Translations under genes and position numbers: made by a program
The notes under the pieces: generated by a model
The model's input: only the letters and a program-made list of their open reading frames with translations
Told to the model about the DNA's origin: nothing
Databases searched by the model: none
Source of the DNA: Avena insularis
Taxonomy: Eukaryota > Streptophyta > Magnoliopsida > Poales > Poaceae
Length of the DNA stretch: 64,000 nt
Direction of reading: 5' to 3'
Assembly (NCBI GenBank): GCA_023614405.1
Contig: JAJUPC010000232.1
Span: 372,001-436,000 of the forward strand
Shown here: piece by piece, positions 8,448 to 21,432 of the stretch
How positions within the stretch are numbered: position 1 is the stretch's first letter
Layout: the number at the start of each line of letters is the position of its first letter

Positions 8448-11060
8448 ATGTCTGATCTATTCATGAACCACACCCATTTTCACTGCATGTCTGTTCATTT
8501 CATGAACCACATAAGGATCTACCAGTGTCATTGCATGTCTTTCACTTCCATAAACCACATGTGGATCCACCGGTGTCATTGCATGTCTGTTCCTCTAAAC
8601 AAACCACATAAGGATCCACCAGTGTCATTGCGTGTGTGTTGTTCTCATGAACCACACCCAGTGTCATTGCATGTGTGTTCTTCTAAACAAACCACATAAG
8701 GATCCACCAGTGTCATTGCAAGTCTGTTCTTTTCATGAATCACAACTAGAGTCATTGCTTGTCTTTTACTTCCATAAACCACATATGGATCCACCTAGTG
8801 TGATTGCATGTATGTTCCTCTAAACAAACCACATAAGGATCCACTAGTGTCATTGCGTGTCTGTTCTTTTCATGAACCACACCCAGTGTCATTGCATGTG
8901 TGTTCTTCTAAACAAACCACATAAGGATCCACCAGTGTCATTGCCTATCTGTTCTTTTCATGAACCACACCCAGTGTCATTGCATGTGTGTTCTTCTAAA
9001 CAAACCACATAAGTCATTGCATGTCTGTTCTTTTCATGAACCACACCCGGTGTCATTGCATGTCTGTTCTTTTCATGAACCACACCCACTGTTAGTGCTT
9101 GTCTGTTCTATTCATGAACCACACCCAGTTTCACTGCATGTCTGTTCTTTTCATGAACCACATAAGGATCTACCAGTGTTATTGCATGTCTTTTACTTCC
9201 ATAAACCACACGTGGATCCACCGGTGTCATTGCATGTCTGTTCCTCTAAACAAACCTCATAAGGATCCACCAATGTCATTGTGTGTGTGTTCTTGTCATG
9301 AACCACACCCAGTGTCATTGCATGTGTGTTCTTCTAAACAAACCACATAAGGATCCACCAGTGTCATTGCATGTCTGTTCTTTTCATCAACCACATAAGG
9401 ATCCAACAGTTCATTGCATGTATGTTCTTTTCATGAATCATAGTTAGAGTCATTGTATGTCTTTTACTTCCATAAACCACATAAGGATCCACCTAGTGTG
9501 ATTGCATGTCTGTTCCTCTAAACAAACCACATAAGGATCCACCAATGTCATTGCGTGTCTGTTCTTTTCATGAACCACACCAAGTGTCATTGCATGCGTG
9601 TTCTTCTAAACAAACCACATAAGGATCCACCAGTGTCATTGCGTATCTGTTCTTTTCATGAACCACACCCAGTGTCATTGCATGTGTGTTCTTCTAAACA
9701 AACCACATAAGTCATTGCATGTCTGTTCTTTTCATGAACCACACCCGGTGTCATTGCATGTCTGTTATTTTCATGAACCACACCCAGTGTTAGTGCATGT
9801 CTGATCTATTCATGAACCACACCCATTTTCACTGCATGTCTGTTCATTTCATGAACCACATAAGGATCTACCAGTGTCATTGCATGTCTTTCACTTCCAT
9901 AAACCACATGTGGATCCACCGGTGTCATTGCATGTCTGTTCCTCTAAACAAACCACATAAGGATCCACCAGTGTCATTGCGTGTGTGTTGTTCTCATGAA
10001 CCACACCCAGTGTCATTGCATGTGTGTTCCTCTAAACAAACCACATAAGGATCCACCAGTGTCATTGCATGTCTGTTCTTTTCATGAATCACAGCTAGAG
10101 TCATTGCATGTCTTTTACTTCCATAAACCACATATGGATCCACCTAGTGTGATTGCATGTATGTTCCTCTAAACAAACGACATAAGGATCCACTAGTGTC
10201 ATTGCGTGTCTGTTCTTTTCATGAACCACACCCAGTGTCATTGCATGTGTGTTCTTCTAAACAAACCACATAAGGATCCACCAGTGTCATTGCCTATCTG
10301 TTCTTTTCATGAACCACACCCAGTGTCATTGCATGTGTGTTCTTCTAAACAAACCACATAAGTCAATGCATGTCTGTTCTTTTCATGAACCACACCCACT
10401 GTTAGTGCTTGTCTGTTCTATTCATGAACCACACCCAGTTTCACTGCATGTCTGTTCTTTCCATGAACAACATAAGGATCTACCAGTGTTATTGCATCTC
10501 TTTTACTTCCATAAACCACACGTGGATCCACCGGTGTCATTGCATGTCTGTTCCTCTAAACAAACCACATAAGGATCCACCAATGTCATTGTGTGTGTGT
10601 TCTTGTCATGAACCACACCTAGTGTCATTGCATGTGTGTTCTTATAAACAAACCACATAAGGATCCACCAGTGTCATTGTCTGTCTGTTCTTTTCATCAA
10701 CCACATAAGGATCCAACAGTTCATTGCATGTATGTTCTTTTCATGAATCATAGTTAGAGTCATTGCATGTCTTTTACTTCTATAAACCACATAAGGATCC
10801 ACCTAGCGTGATTGCATGTCTGTTCCTCTAAACAAACCACATAAGGATCCACCAATGTCATTGCGTGTCTGTTCTTTTCATGAACCACACCCAGTGTCAT
10901 TGCATGCGTGTTCTTCTAAACAAACCACATAAGGATCCACCAGTGTCATTGCCTATCTGTTCTTTTCATGAACCACACCCATTGTCATTGCATGTGTGTT
11001 CTGCTAAACAAACCACATAAGTCATTGCATGTCTGTTATTTTCATGAACCACACCCGGTG
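8448..11060 (+). repeat. Higher-order repeat of 1,349 bp, two tandem copies
   Basis: The monomer sequence from 8448 recurs at 9797, 8632 at 9981, and 8960 at 10309, all at an offset of 1,349 bp. After about 10370 the offset falls to 1,310 because one 39-bp monomer is missing from the second copy. Shared private variants, such as a GATCTATTCATGAACC monomer and CCCATTTTCACTGC, confirm descent from one duplication. Confidence 0.8.
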
Positions 11061-11291
11061 TCATTGCATGTTTGTTCTTTTCATGAACCACGGCTAGAGT
11101 CATTGCATGTCTGTTCCTCTAAACAAACCACATAAGGATCCACTAGTGTCATTGCATGTCTGTTCTTTTCATGAACCACATAAGGATCTACCAGTGTCAT
11201 TGCATGTCTGTTCTTTTCATGAACCGCACCCAGTGTCATTGCCTGTGTGTAACTTCCATAAACCACATATGGATCAACCTAGTGTGATTGC

Positions 11292-14200
11292 ATGTTTGTT
11301 CCTTCCATAAACCACATAAGGATCCACCGGTGTCATTGCCTGTCTGTTCTTTTCATCAACCACATAAGGATGGGCCGACCAGTGTCATTGCATGTCTATT
11401 CTTTTCATGAACCACACCTAGTGTCAGTGCATGCTGTTCTATTCATGAACCACACCCAGTTTCACTGCATGTCTATTCTTTTCATGAACGACAAAAGTAT
11501 CTACCAGTGCCATTGCATGCCTTTTACTTCCATAAACCACATGTGGATCCATCGGTGTCATTGCATGTCTGTTCCTCTAAATAAACCACATAAGGATCCA
11601 CCAATGTCATTGCGTGTGTGTTCTTCTCATGAACCGCACCCAGTGTCATTGCATGTGTGTTCTTCTAAACAAACCACATAAGGATCCACTAGTGTCATTG
11701 CATGTCTGTTCTTTTCATGAACCACATAAGGATCCACCAGTGTCATTGCATGTCTGCTCTTTTCATGAATCACAGCTAGAGTCATTGCATGTCTTTTACT
11801 TCCATAAACCACATATGGATCCACCTAGTGTGATTGCATGTCTGTTCCTCTAAACAAACCACATAAGGATCCACAAGTGGCATTGCGTGTTTGTTCTTTT
11901 CATGAACCACACCCAGTATCATCGCATGCGTGTTCTTCTAAACAAACCACATAGGGATCCACAAGTGTCATTGCCTATCTGTTCTTTTCATGAACCACAC
12001 CCAGTGTAATTGCATGTGTGTTCTTCTAAACAAACCACATAAGGATCCACCAGTGTCATTGCATGTCTGTTCTTTTCATGAATCACATAAGGATCCACCA
12101 GTGTTATTGCATGTCTGTTCTTTTCATGAATGACAGCTAGAGTCATTGCATGTCTTTTACTTCCATAAACCACATATGGATCCACCTAGTGTGATTGCAT
12201 GTCTGTTCCTCTAAACAAAGCACATAAGGATCCACTAGTGTCATTGCGTGTCTGTTCTTTTCATGAACCACACCCAGTATCATTGCATGCGTGTTCTTCT
12301 AAACAAACCACATAGGGATCCACTAGTGTCATTGCCCATCTGTTCTTTTCATGAACCACACCCAGTGTCATTGCATGTGTGTTCTTCTAAACAAACCACA
12401 TAAGGATCCACCAGTGTCATTGCATGTCTGTTCTTTTCATGAATCACAACTAGAGTCATTGCATGTCTTTTACTTCCATAAACCACATATGGATCCACCT
12501 AGTGTGATTGCATGTCTATTCCTCTAAACAAAGCACATAAGAATCCACTAGTGTCATTGCGTGTCTGTTCTTTTCATGAACCACACCCAGTATCATTGCA
12601 TGTGTATTCTTCTAAACAAACCACATAAGGATCCACAAGTGTCATTGCCTATCTGTTCTTTTCATGAACCACAACCAGTGTCATTGCATGTGTGTTCTTC
12701 TAAACAAACCACATAAGTCGTTGCATGTCTGTTCTTTTCATGAACCACACCCGGTGTCATTGCATGTCTGTTCTTTTCATGAACCACGGCTAGAGTCATT
12801 GCATGTCCGTTCCTCTAAACAAACCACATAAGGATCCACTAGTGTGATTGCATGTCTGTTCTTTTCATGAACCACATAAGGATCTACCAGTGTCATTGCA
12901 TGTCTGTTCTTTTCATGAACCACACCCAGTGTCATTGATGTGTGTTACTTCCATAAACCACATATGGATCCACCTAGTGTGATTGCATGTTTGTTCCTTC
13001 CATAAACCACATAAGGATCCACCAGTGTCATTGTCTGTCTGTTCTTTTCATGAACCACTCCTAGTGTTAGTGCATGTCTGTTCTTTTCATGAACAACACC
13101 CAGTGTCACTGCATGTTAGTTCTTTTCATGAACCACATAAGGATCTACCAGAGTCACTGGATGTGTGTTCTTCTCATGAACCACACGTGGATCCACCGGT
13201 GTCATTGCATGTTTGTTCCACTAAACAAACCACATAAGTATCCCCCAGTGTCATTGCGTGTGTGTTCTTTTCATGAACCACACCCAGTGTCATTGTATGT
13301 GTGTTCTTCTAAACAAACCACATAAGGATCCACCAGTGTCATTGCATGTCTGTTCTTTTCATGAACCACATAAGGATGGGCCCACCAGTGTCATTGCATG
13401 TCTGTTATTTTCATGAACCACACCCAATGTCAGTGCATGTCTGTTCTATTCATGAACCACACCCAGTTTCACTGCATGTCTGTTCTTTTCATGAACCACA
13501 TAAGGATCTACCAGTGTCATTGCATGTCTTTTACTTTCATAAACCACATGTGGATCCACCGGTGTCATTGCATGTCTGTTCCTCTAAACAAACCACATAA
13601 GGATCCACCAATGTCATTGTGTGTGTGTTCTTGTCATGAACCACACCCAGTGTCATTGCATGTGTGTTCTTCTAAACCAACCACATAAGGATCCACCAGT
13701 GTCATTGCCTGTCTGTTCTTTTCATGAACCACATAAGGATCCAACAGTTCATTGCATGTCTGTTCTTTTCATGAATCACAGTTAGAGTCATTGCATGTCT
13801 TTTACTTCCATAAACCTCATAAGGATCCACCTAGTGTGATTGCATGTCTGTTCCTCTAAACAAACCACACAAGGATCCACCAATGTCATTGTGTGTCTGT
13901 TCTTTCCATGAACCACACCCAGTGTCATTGCATGCGTGTTCTTCTGAACAAACCACATAAGGATCCACCAGTGTCATTACATGTGTGTTCTTCTAAACAA
14001 ACCACCTAAGTCATTGCATGTCTGTTCTTTTCATGAACCACACCCGGTGTCATTGCATGTCTGTTCTTTTCATGAACCACGGCTAGAGTCATTGCATGTA
14101 TGTTCCTCTAAAAAAACCACATAAGGATCCACTAGTGTCATTGCATGTCTGTTCTTTTCATGAACCACATAAGGATCTACCAGTGTCATTGCATGTCTGT

Positions 14201-17200
14201 TCTTTTCATGAACCGCACCCAGTGTCATTGCATGTGTGTTACTTCCATAAACCACATATGGATCCACCTAGTGTGATTGCATGTTTGTTCCTTCCATAAA
14301 CCACATAAGGATCCACCGGTGTCATTGCATGTCTGTTCTTTTCATGAACCACATAAGGATGGGCCGACCAGTGTCATTGCATGTCTGTTCTTTTCATGAA
14401 CCACACCCAGTGTCAGTGCATGCTGTTCTATTCATGAACCACACCCAGTTTCACTGCATGTCTGTTCTTTTCATGAACGACATAAGGATCTACCAGTGTC
14501 ATTGCAATCCTTTTACTTCCATAAACCACATGTGGATCCATCGGTGTCATTGCATGTCTGTTCCTCTAAATAAACCACATAAGGATCCACCAATGTCATT
14601 GCGTGTGTGTTCTTCTCATGAACCACACCCAGTGCCATTGCATGTGTGTTCTTCTAAACAAACCACATAAGGATCCACTAGTGTCATTGCATGTCTGTTC
14701 TTTTCATGAACCACATAAGGATCCACCAGTGTCATTGCATGTCTGCTCTTTTCATGAATCACAGCTAGAGTCATTGCATGTATTTTACTTCCATAAACCA
14801 CATATGGATCCACCTAGTGTGATTGCATGTCTGTTCCTCTAAACAAACCACATAAGGATCCACCAGTGTCATTGCGTGTCTGTTCTTTTCATGAACCACA
14901 CCCAGTATAATTGCATGCGTGTTCTTCTAAACAAACCACATAGGGATCCACTAGTGTCATTGCCTATGTGTTCTTTTCATGAACCACACCCAGTGTCATT
15001 GCATGTGTGTTCTTCTAAACAAACCACATAAGGATCCACCAGTGTCATTGCATGTCTGTTCTTTCTTGATGAATCACATAAGGATCCACCAGTGTCATTG
15101 CATGTCTATCCTTTTCATGAATCACAGCTAGAGTCATTGCATGTCTTTTACTTCCATAAACCACATATGGATCCACCTAGTGTGATTGCATGTTTGTTCC
15201 TCTAAACAAAGCACATAAGGATCCACTAGTGTCATTGCGTGTCTGTTCTTTTCATGAACCACACCCAGTATCATTGCATGTGTGTTCTTCTAAACAAACC
15301 ACATAAGGATCCACCAGTGTCATTGCATGTCTGTTCTTTTCATGAACCACATAAGGATGGGCCCACCAGTGTCATTGCATGTCTGTTCTTTTCATGAACC
15401 ACACCCAATGTCAGTGCATGTCTGTTCTATTCATGAACCACACCCAGTTTCACTGCATGTCTGTTCTTTTCATGAACCACATAAGGATCTACCAGTGTCA
15501 TTGCATGTCTTTTACTTCCATAAACCACATGTGGATCCACCGGTGTCATTGCATGTCTGATCCTCTAAACAAACCACATAAAGATCCACCAATGTCACTG
15601 TGTGTGTGTTCTTGTCATGAACCACACCCAGTGTCATTGCATGTGTGTTCTTCTAAACAAACCACATAAGGATCCACCAGTGTCATTGCCTGTCTGTTCT
15701 TTTCATGAACCACATAAGGATCCAACAGTTCATTGCATGTCTGTTCTTTTCATGAATCACAGTTAGAGTCATTGCATGTCTTTTACTTCCATATACCTCA
15801 TAAGGATCCACCTAGTGTGATTGCATGTCTGTTCCTCTAAACAAACCACATAAGGATCCACCAATGTCATTGCGTGTCTGTTCTATTCATGAACCACACC
15901 CAGTGTCATTGCATGCGTGTTCTTCTAAACAAACCACATAAGGATCCACCAGTGTCATTGCATGTGTGTTCTTCTAAACAAACCACATAAGTCATTGCAT
16001 GTCTGTTCTTTTCATGAACCACACCCGGTGTCATTGCATGTCTGTTCTTTTCATGAACCACGGCTAGAGTCATTGCATGTTTGTTCCTCTAAACAAACCA
16101 CATAAGGATCCACTAGTGTCATTGCATGTCTGTTCTTTTCATGAACCACATAAGGATCTACTAGTGTAATTGCATGTCTGTTCTTTTCATGAACCGCACC
16201 CAGTGTCATTGCATGTGTGTTACTTACATAAACCACATATGGATCCACCTAGTGTGATTGCATGTTTGTTCCTTCCATAAACCACATAAGGATCCACCGG
16301 TGTCATTGCCTGTCTGTTCTTTTCATGAACCACATAAGGATGGGCCGACCAGTGTCATTGCATGTCTGTTCTTTTCATGAACCACACCCAGTGTCAGTGC
16401 ATGCTGTTCTATTCATGAACCACACCCAGTTTCACTGCATGTCTGTTCTTTTCATGAACGACATAAGGATATACCAGTGTGATTGCATGCCTTTTACTTC
16501 CATAAATCACATGTGGATCCATCGGTGTCATTGCATGTCTGTTCCTCTCAATAAACCACATAAGGATCCACCAATGTCATTGCGTGTGTGTTCTTCTCAT
16601 GAACCACACCCAGTGCCATTGCATGTGTGTTCTTCTAAACAAACCACATAAGGATCCACCAGTGTCATTGCATGTCTGTTCTTTTCATGAACCACATAAG
16701 GATCCACCAGTGTCATTGCATGTCTGCTCTTTTCATGAATCACAGCTAGAGTCATTGCATGTCTTTTACTTCCATAAACCACATATGGATCCACCTAGTG
16801 TGATTGCATGTCTGTTCCTCTAAACAAACCACATAAGGATCCACCAGTGTCATTGCGTGTCTGTTCTTTTCATGAACCACACCCAGTATCATTGCATGCG
16901 TGTTCTTCTAAACAAACCACATAGGGATCCACTAGTGTCATTGCGTATCTGTTCTTTTCATGAACCACACCCAGTGTCATTGCATGTGTGTTCTTCTAAA
17001 CAAACCACATAAGGATCCACCAGTGTCATTGCATGTCTGTTCTTTTCATGAATCACATAAGGATCCACCAGTGTCATTGCATGTCTGTTCTTTTCATGAA
17101 TCACAGCTAGAGTCATTGCATGTCTTTTACTTCCATAAACCACATATGGATCCACCTAGTGTGATTGCATGTCTGTTCCTCTAAACAAAACACATAAGGA

Positions 17201-17290
17201 TCCACTAGTGTCATTGCGTGTCTGTTCCTTTCATGAACCGCACCCAGTATCATTGCATGTGTGTTCTTCTAAACAAACCACATAAGGATC
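11292..17290 (+). repeat. Higher-order repeat of 1,981 bp with an older third copy
   Basis: Monomer order from 13346 repeats at 15327, and from 14281 at 16262, at a constant 1,981-bp offset. A more diverged related block starts at 11292 (2,989 bp before 14281). The block carries the diagnostic variant GATGGGCCGACC at about 11367, 14358 and 16339, where other parts of the array have GATGGGCCCACC. Confidence 0.8.
13336..13698 (+). repeat. Type example of the 363-bp, eight-monomer cassette
   Basis: Monomers follow the order X52, X39, X39, X48, Z48, Y49, X39, Y49, summing to 363 bp. The fourth monomer ends GGATCTACCA rather than GGATCCACCA, and is the one followed by the Z monomer. The same order, or close variants of it, starts at about 15317, 17993, 19202, 21423, 24481, 25415, 28752, 40633, 44485, 46792, 50313, 51247, 52402, 54769, 55703, 57196, 58130, 60259 and 63300. 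It is therefore the main recurring building block of the array. Confidence 0.75.
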
Positions 17291-17639
17291 CGCAAGTGTC
17301 ATTGCCTATCTGTTCTTTTCATGAACCACAACCAGTGTCATTGCATGTGTGTTCTTCTAAACAAACCACATAAGTCGTTACATGACTGTTCTTTTCATGA
17401 ACCACACCCAGTGTCATTGCATGTCTGTTCTTTTCATGAACCACGACTAGAGTCATTGCAAGTCCGTTCCTCTAAACAAACCACATAAGGATCCACCAGT
17501 GTGATTGCATGTCTGTTCTTTTCATGAACCACATAAGGATCTACCAGTGTCATTGCATGTCTGTTGTTTTCATGAACCACACCCAGTGTCATTGATGTGT
17601 GTTACTTCCATAAACCACATATGGATCCACCTGGTGTGA

Positions 17640-20600
17640 TTGCATGTTTGTTCCTTCCATAAACCACATAAGGATCCACCAGTGTCATTGTCTGTCTGTT
17701 CTTTTCATGAACCACTCCTAGTGTCAGTGCATGTCTGTTCTTTTCATGAACAACACCCAGTGTCACTACATGTTAGTTCTTTTCATGAACCACATAAGGA
17801 TCTACCAGAGTCACTGGATGTGTGTTCTTCTCATGAACCACACGTGGATCCACCGGTGTCATTGCATGTCTGTTCCACTAAACAAACCACATAAGGATCC
17901 CCCAGTGTCATTGCGTGTGTGTTCTTTTCATGAACCACACCCAGTGTCATTGCATGTGTGTTCTTCTAAACAAACCACATAAGGATCCACCAGTGTTATT
18001 GCATGTCTGTTCTTTTCATGAACCACATAAGGATGGGCCCACAAGTGTCATTGCATGTCTGTTCTTTTCATGAACCACACCCAATGTCAGTGCATGTCTG
18101 TTCTATTCATGAACCACACCCAGTTGCACTGCATGTCTATTATTTTCATGAACCACATAAGGATCTACCCGTGTCATTACATGTCTTTTACTTCCTTAAA
18201 CCACATGTGGATCCACCGGTGTCATTGCATGTGTGTTCTTATAAACAAACCACATAAGGAACACCAGTGTCATTGCATGTTTGTTCTTTTCATGAACCAC
18301 ATAAGGATGGGCCCATCAGTGTCATTGCATGTCCGTTCTTTTCATGAACCACACCCAGTGTCAGTGCATGTTTGTTCGATTCATGAACCACACCCGGTTT
18401 CACTGCATGTCTGTTCTTTTCTTGAACCACATAAGGATATACCAGTGTCATTGCATGTCTTTTACTTCCATAAACCACATGTGGATCCATCGGTGTCATT
18501 GCATGTCTGTTCCTCTAAAGAAACCACATAAGGATCCACTAGTGTCATTGCGTCTGTGTTCTTCTCATGAACCACACCCAGTGTCATTGCATGTGTGTTC
18601 TTCTAAACAAACTACATAAGGATCCACTAGTGTCATTACCTGTCTTTTCTTTTCATGAACCACATAAGGATCCACCAGTGCCATTGCATCTCTGTTCTTG
18701 TCATGAATCACAGCTAGAGTCATTGCATGTCTTTTACTTCCATAAATCACATGTGGATCCACCTAGTGTGATTGCATGTTTGTTCCTCTAAAGAAACCAC
18801 ATAAGGATCCACCAGTGTCATTGCGTGTCTGTTCTTTTCATCAACCACACCCAGTGTCATTGCATGTGTGTTCTTCTAAACAAACCACATAAGTCATTGC
18901 ATGTCTGTTCTTTTCATGAACCACACCCGGTGTCATTGCATGTCTGTTCTTTTCATGAACCACGACTAGAGTCATTGCATGTCTATTCCTCTAAACAAAC
19001 GACATAAGGATCCACTAGTGTCATTGCATGTCTGTTATTTTCATGAACCACATAAGGATCTACCAGTGTCATTGCATGTCTGTTCTTTTCATGAACCACA
19101 ACCAGTGTCATTGCATGTCTTTTACTTCCATAAACCACATGTGGATCCACCAGTGTCATTGCATGTCTCTTCCTTTAAACAAACCACATAAGGATCCACT
19201 AGTGTCATTGCGTGTGTGTTCTTCTCATGAACCACATAAGGATGGGCCCACCAGTGTCATTGCATGTCTGTTCTTTTCATGAACCACACCCAGTGTCAGT
19301 GCATGTCTGTTCTATTCATGAACCACACCCAGTTTCACTGCATGTCTGTTCTTTTCATGAACCACATAAGGATCTACCAGTGTCATTGCATGTCTTTTAC
19401 TTCCATAAACCACATGTGGATCCACGGGTGTCATTGCATGTCTGTTCCTCTGAACAAACCACATAAGGATCCACCAGTGTCATGGCGTGTGTGTTCTTCT
19501 CCTAAACCACACCCAGTGTCATTGCATGTGTGTTCTTCTAAACAAACCACATAAGGATCCACTAGTGTCATTGCCTGTCTGTTCTTTTCATGAACCACAT
19601 AAGGATCCACCAGTGTCATTGCATGTCTGTTCTTTTCATGAATCACAGCTAGAGTCATTGCATGTCTTTTACTTCCATAAACCACATATGGATCCACCTA
19701 GTGTGATTGCATGTCTGTTCCTCTAAACAAAGCACATAAGGATCCACTAGTGTCATTGCGTGTCTGTTCTTTTCATGAACCACACCCAGTATCATTGCAT
19801 GCGTGTTCTTCTAAACAAACCACATAAGGATCCACAAGTGTCATTGCCTATCTGTTCTTTTCATGAACCACACCCAGTGTCATTGCATGTGTGTTCTTCT
19901 AAACAAACCACATAAGTCGTTGCATGTCTGTTCTTTTCATGAACCACATAAGGATGGGCCCACCAGTGTCATTGCATGTCTATTCTTTTCATGAACCACA
20001 CCAAGTGTCACTGCATGTCAGTTCTTTTCATGAACTACACCCAGTGTCATTGCATGTGTGTTCTTCTAAACAAAACAAATAAGGATCCAACAGTGTCATT
20101 GACTGTCTGTTCTTTTCATGAACCACGTAAGGATCCACCAGTGTCATTGGACGTCTGTTCTTTTCATCAATCACAACTAGAGTCATTGCATGTCTTTTAC
20201 TTCCATAAACCACATATGGATCCACCTACTGTGATTGCATGTCTGTTCCTCTAAATAAACCACATAAGGATCCACCAGTGTCATTGCGTGTCTGTTCTTT
20301 TCATGAACCACACCCAGTCTCATTGCATGCGTGTTCTTCTAAACAAACCACATAAGGATCCACCAGTGTCATTGCCTATCTGTTCTTTTCATGAACCACA
20401 CCTAGTGTCATTGCATGTGTGTTCTTCTAAACAAACCACATAAGGATCCACCAGTGTCATTGCATGTCTGTTCTTTTCATGAATCACATAAGGATCCACC
20501 AAAGGTCATTGCATGTCTGTTTTTCATGAATCACATCTAGAGTCATTGCATGTCTTTTACTTCCATAAACCACATATGGATCCACCTAGTGTGATTGCAT

Positions 20601-21423
20601 GTATGTTCCTCTAAACAAAGCACATAAGGATCCACTAGTGTCATTGCGTGTCTGTTCTTTTCATGAACCACACCTAGTATCATTGCATGTGTGTTCTTCT
20701 AAACAAACCACATAAGGATCCACAAGTGTCATTGCCTATCTGTTCTTTTCATGAACCACAACCAGTGTCATTGCATGTGTGTTCTTCTAAACAAACCACA
20801 TAAGTCGTTGCATGTCTGTTCATTTCATGAACCACACCCGGTGTCATTGCATGTCTGTTCTTTTCATGAACCACGGCTAGAGTCATTGCATGTCCGTTCC
20901 TCTAAACAAACCACATAAGGATCCACCAGTGTGATTGCATGTCTGTTCTTTTCATGAACCACATAAGGATCTACCAGTGTCATTGCATGTCTGTTCTTTT
21001 CATGAACCACACCCAGTGTCATTGATGTGTGTTACTTCCATAAACCACATATGGATCCACCTAGTGTGATTGCATGTTTGTTCCTTCCATAAACCACATA
21101 AGGATCCACGAGTGTCATTGTCTGTCTGTTCTTTTCATGAACCACTCCTAGTGTCAGTGCATGCCTGTTCTTTTCATGAACAACACCCAGTGTCACTACA
21201 TGTTAGTTCTTTTCATGAACCACATAAGGATCTACCAGAGTCACTGGATGTGTGTTCTTCTCATGAACCACACGTGGATCCACCGGTGTCATTGCATGTC
21301 TGTTCCACTAAACAAACCACATAAGGATCCCCCAGTGTCATTGCGTGTGTGTTCTTTTCATGAACCACACACAGTGTCATTGCATGTGTGTTCTTCTAAA
21401 CAAACCACATAAGGATCCACCAG
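17640..21423 (+). repeat. Higher-order block repeated at offset 3,430 then about 3,155 bp
   Basis: The sequence at 17640 recurs at 21070, and 18003 at 21433 (offset 3,430). From 18567 onward the offset is 3,156 (18567 to 21723; 18979 to 22134). The 274-bp difference corresponds to extra monomers near 18250-18500 in the first copy, including an ATAAGGAACACCAG junction at about 18255. Confidence 0.7.
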
Positions 21424-21432
21424 TGTCACTGC

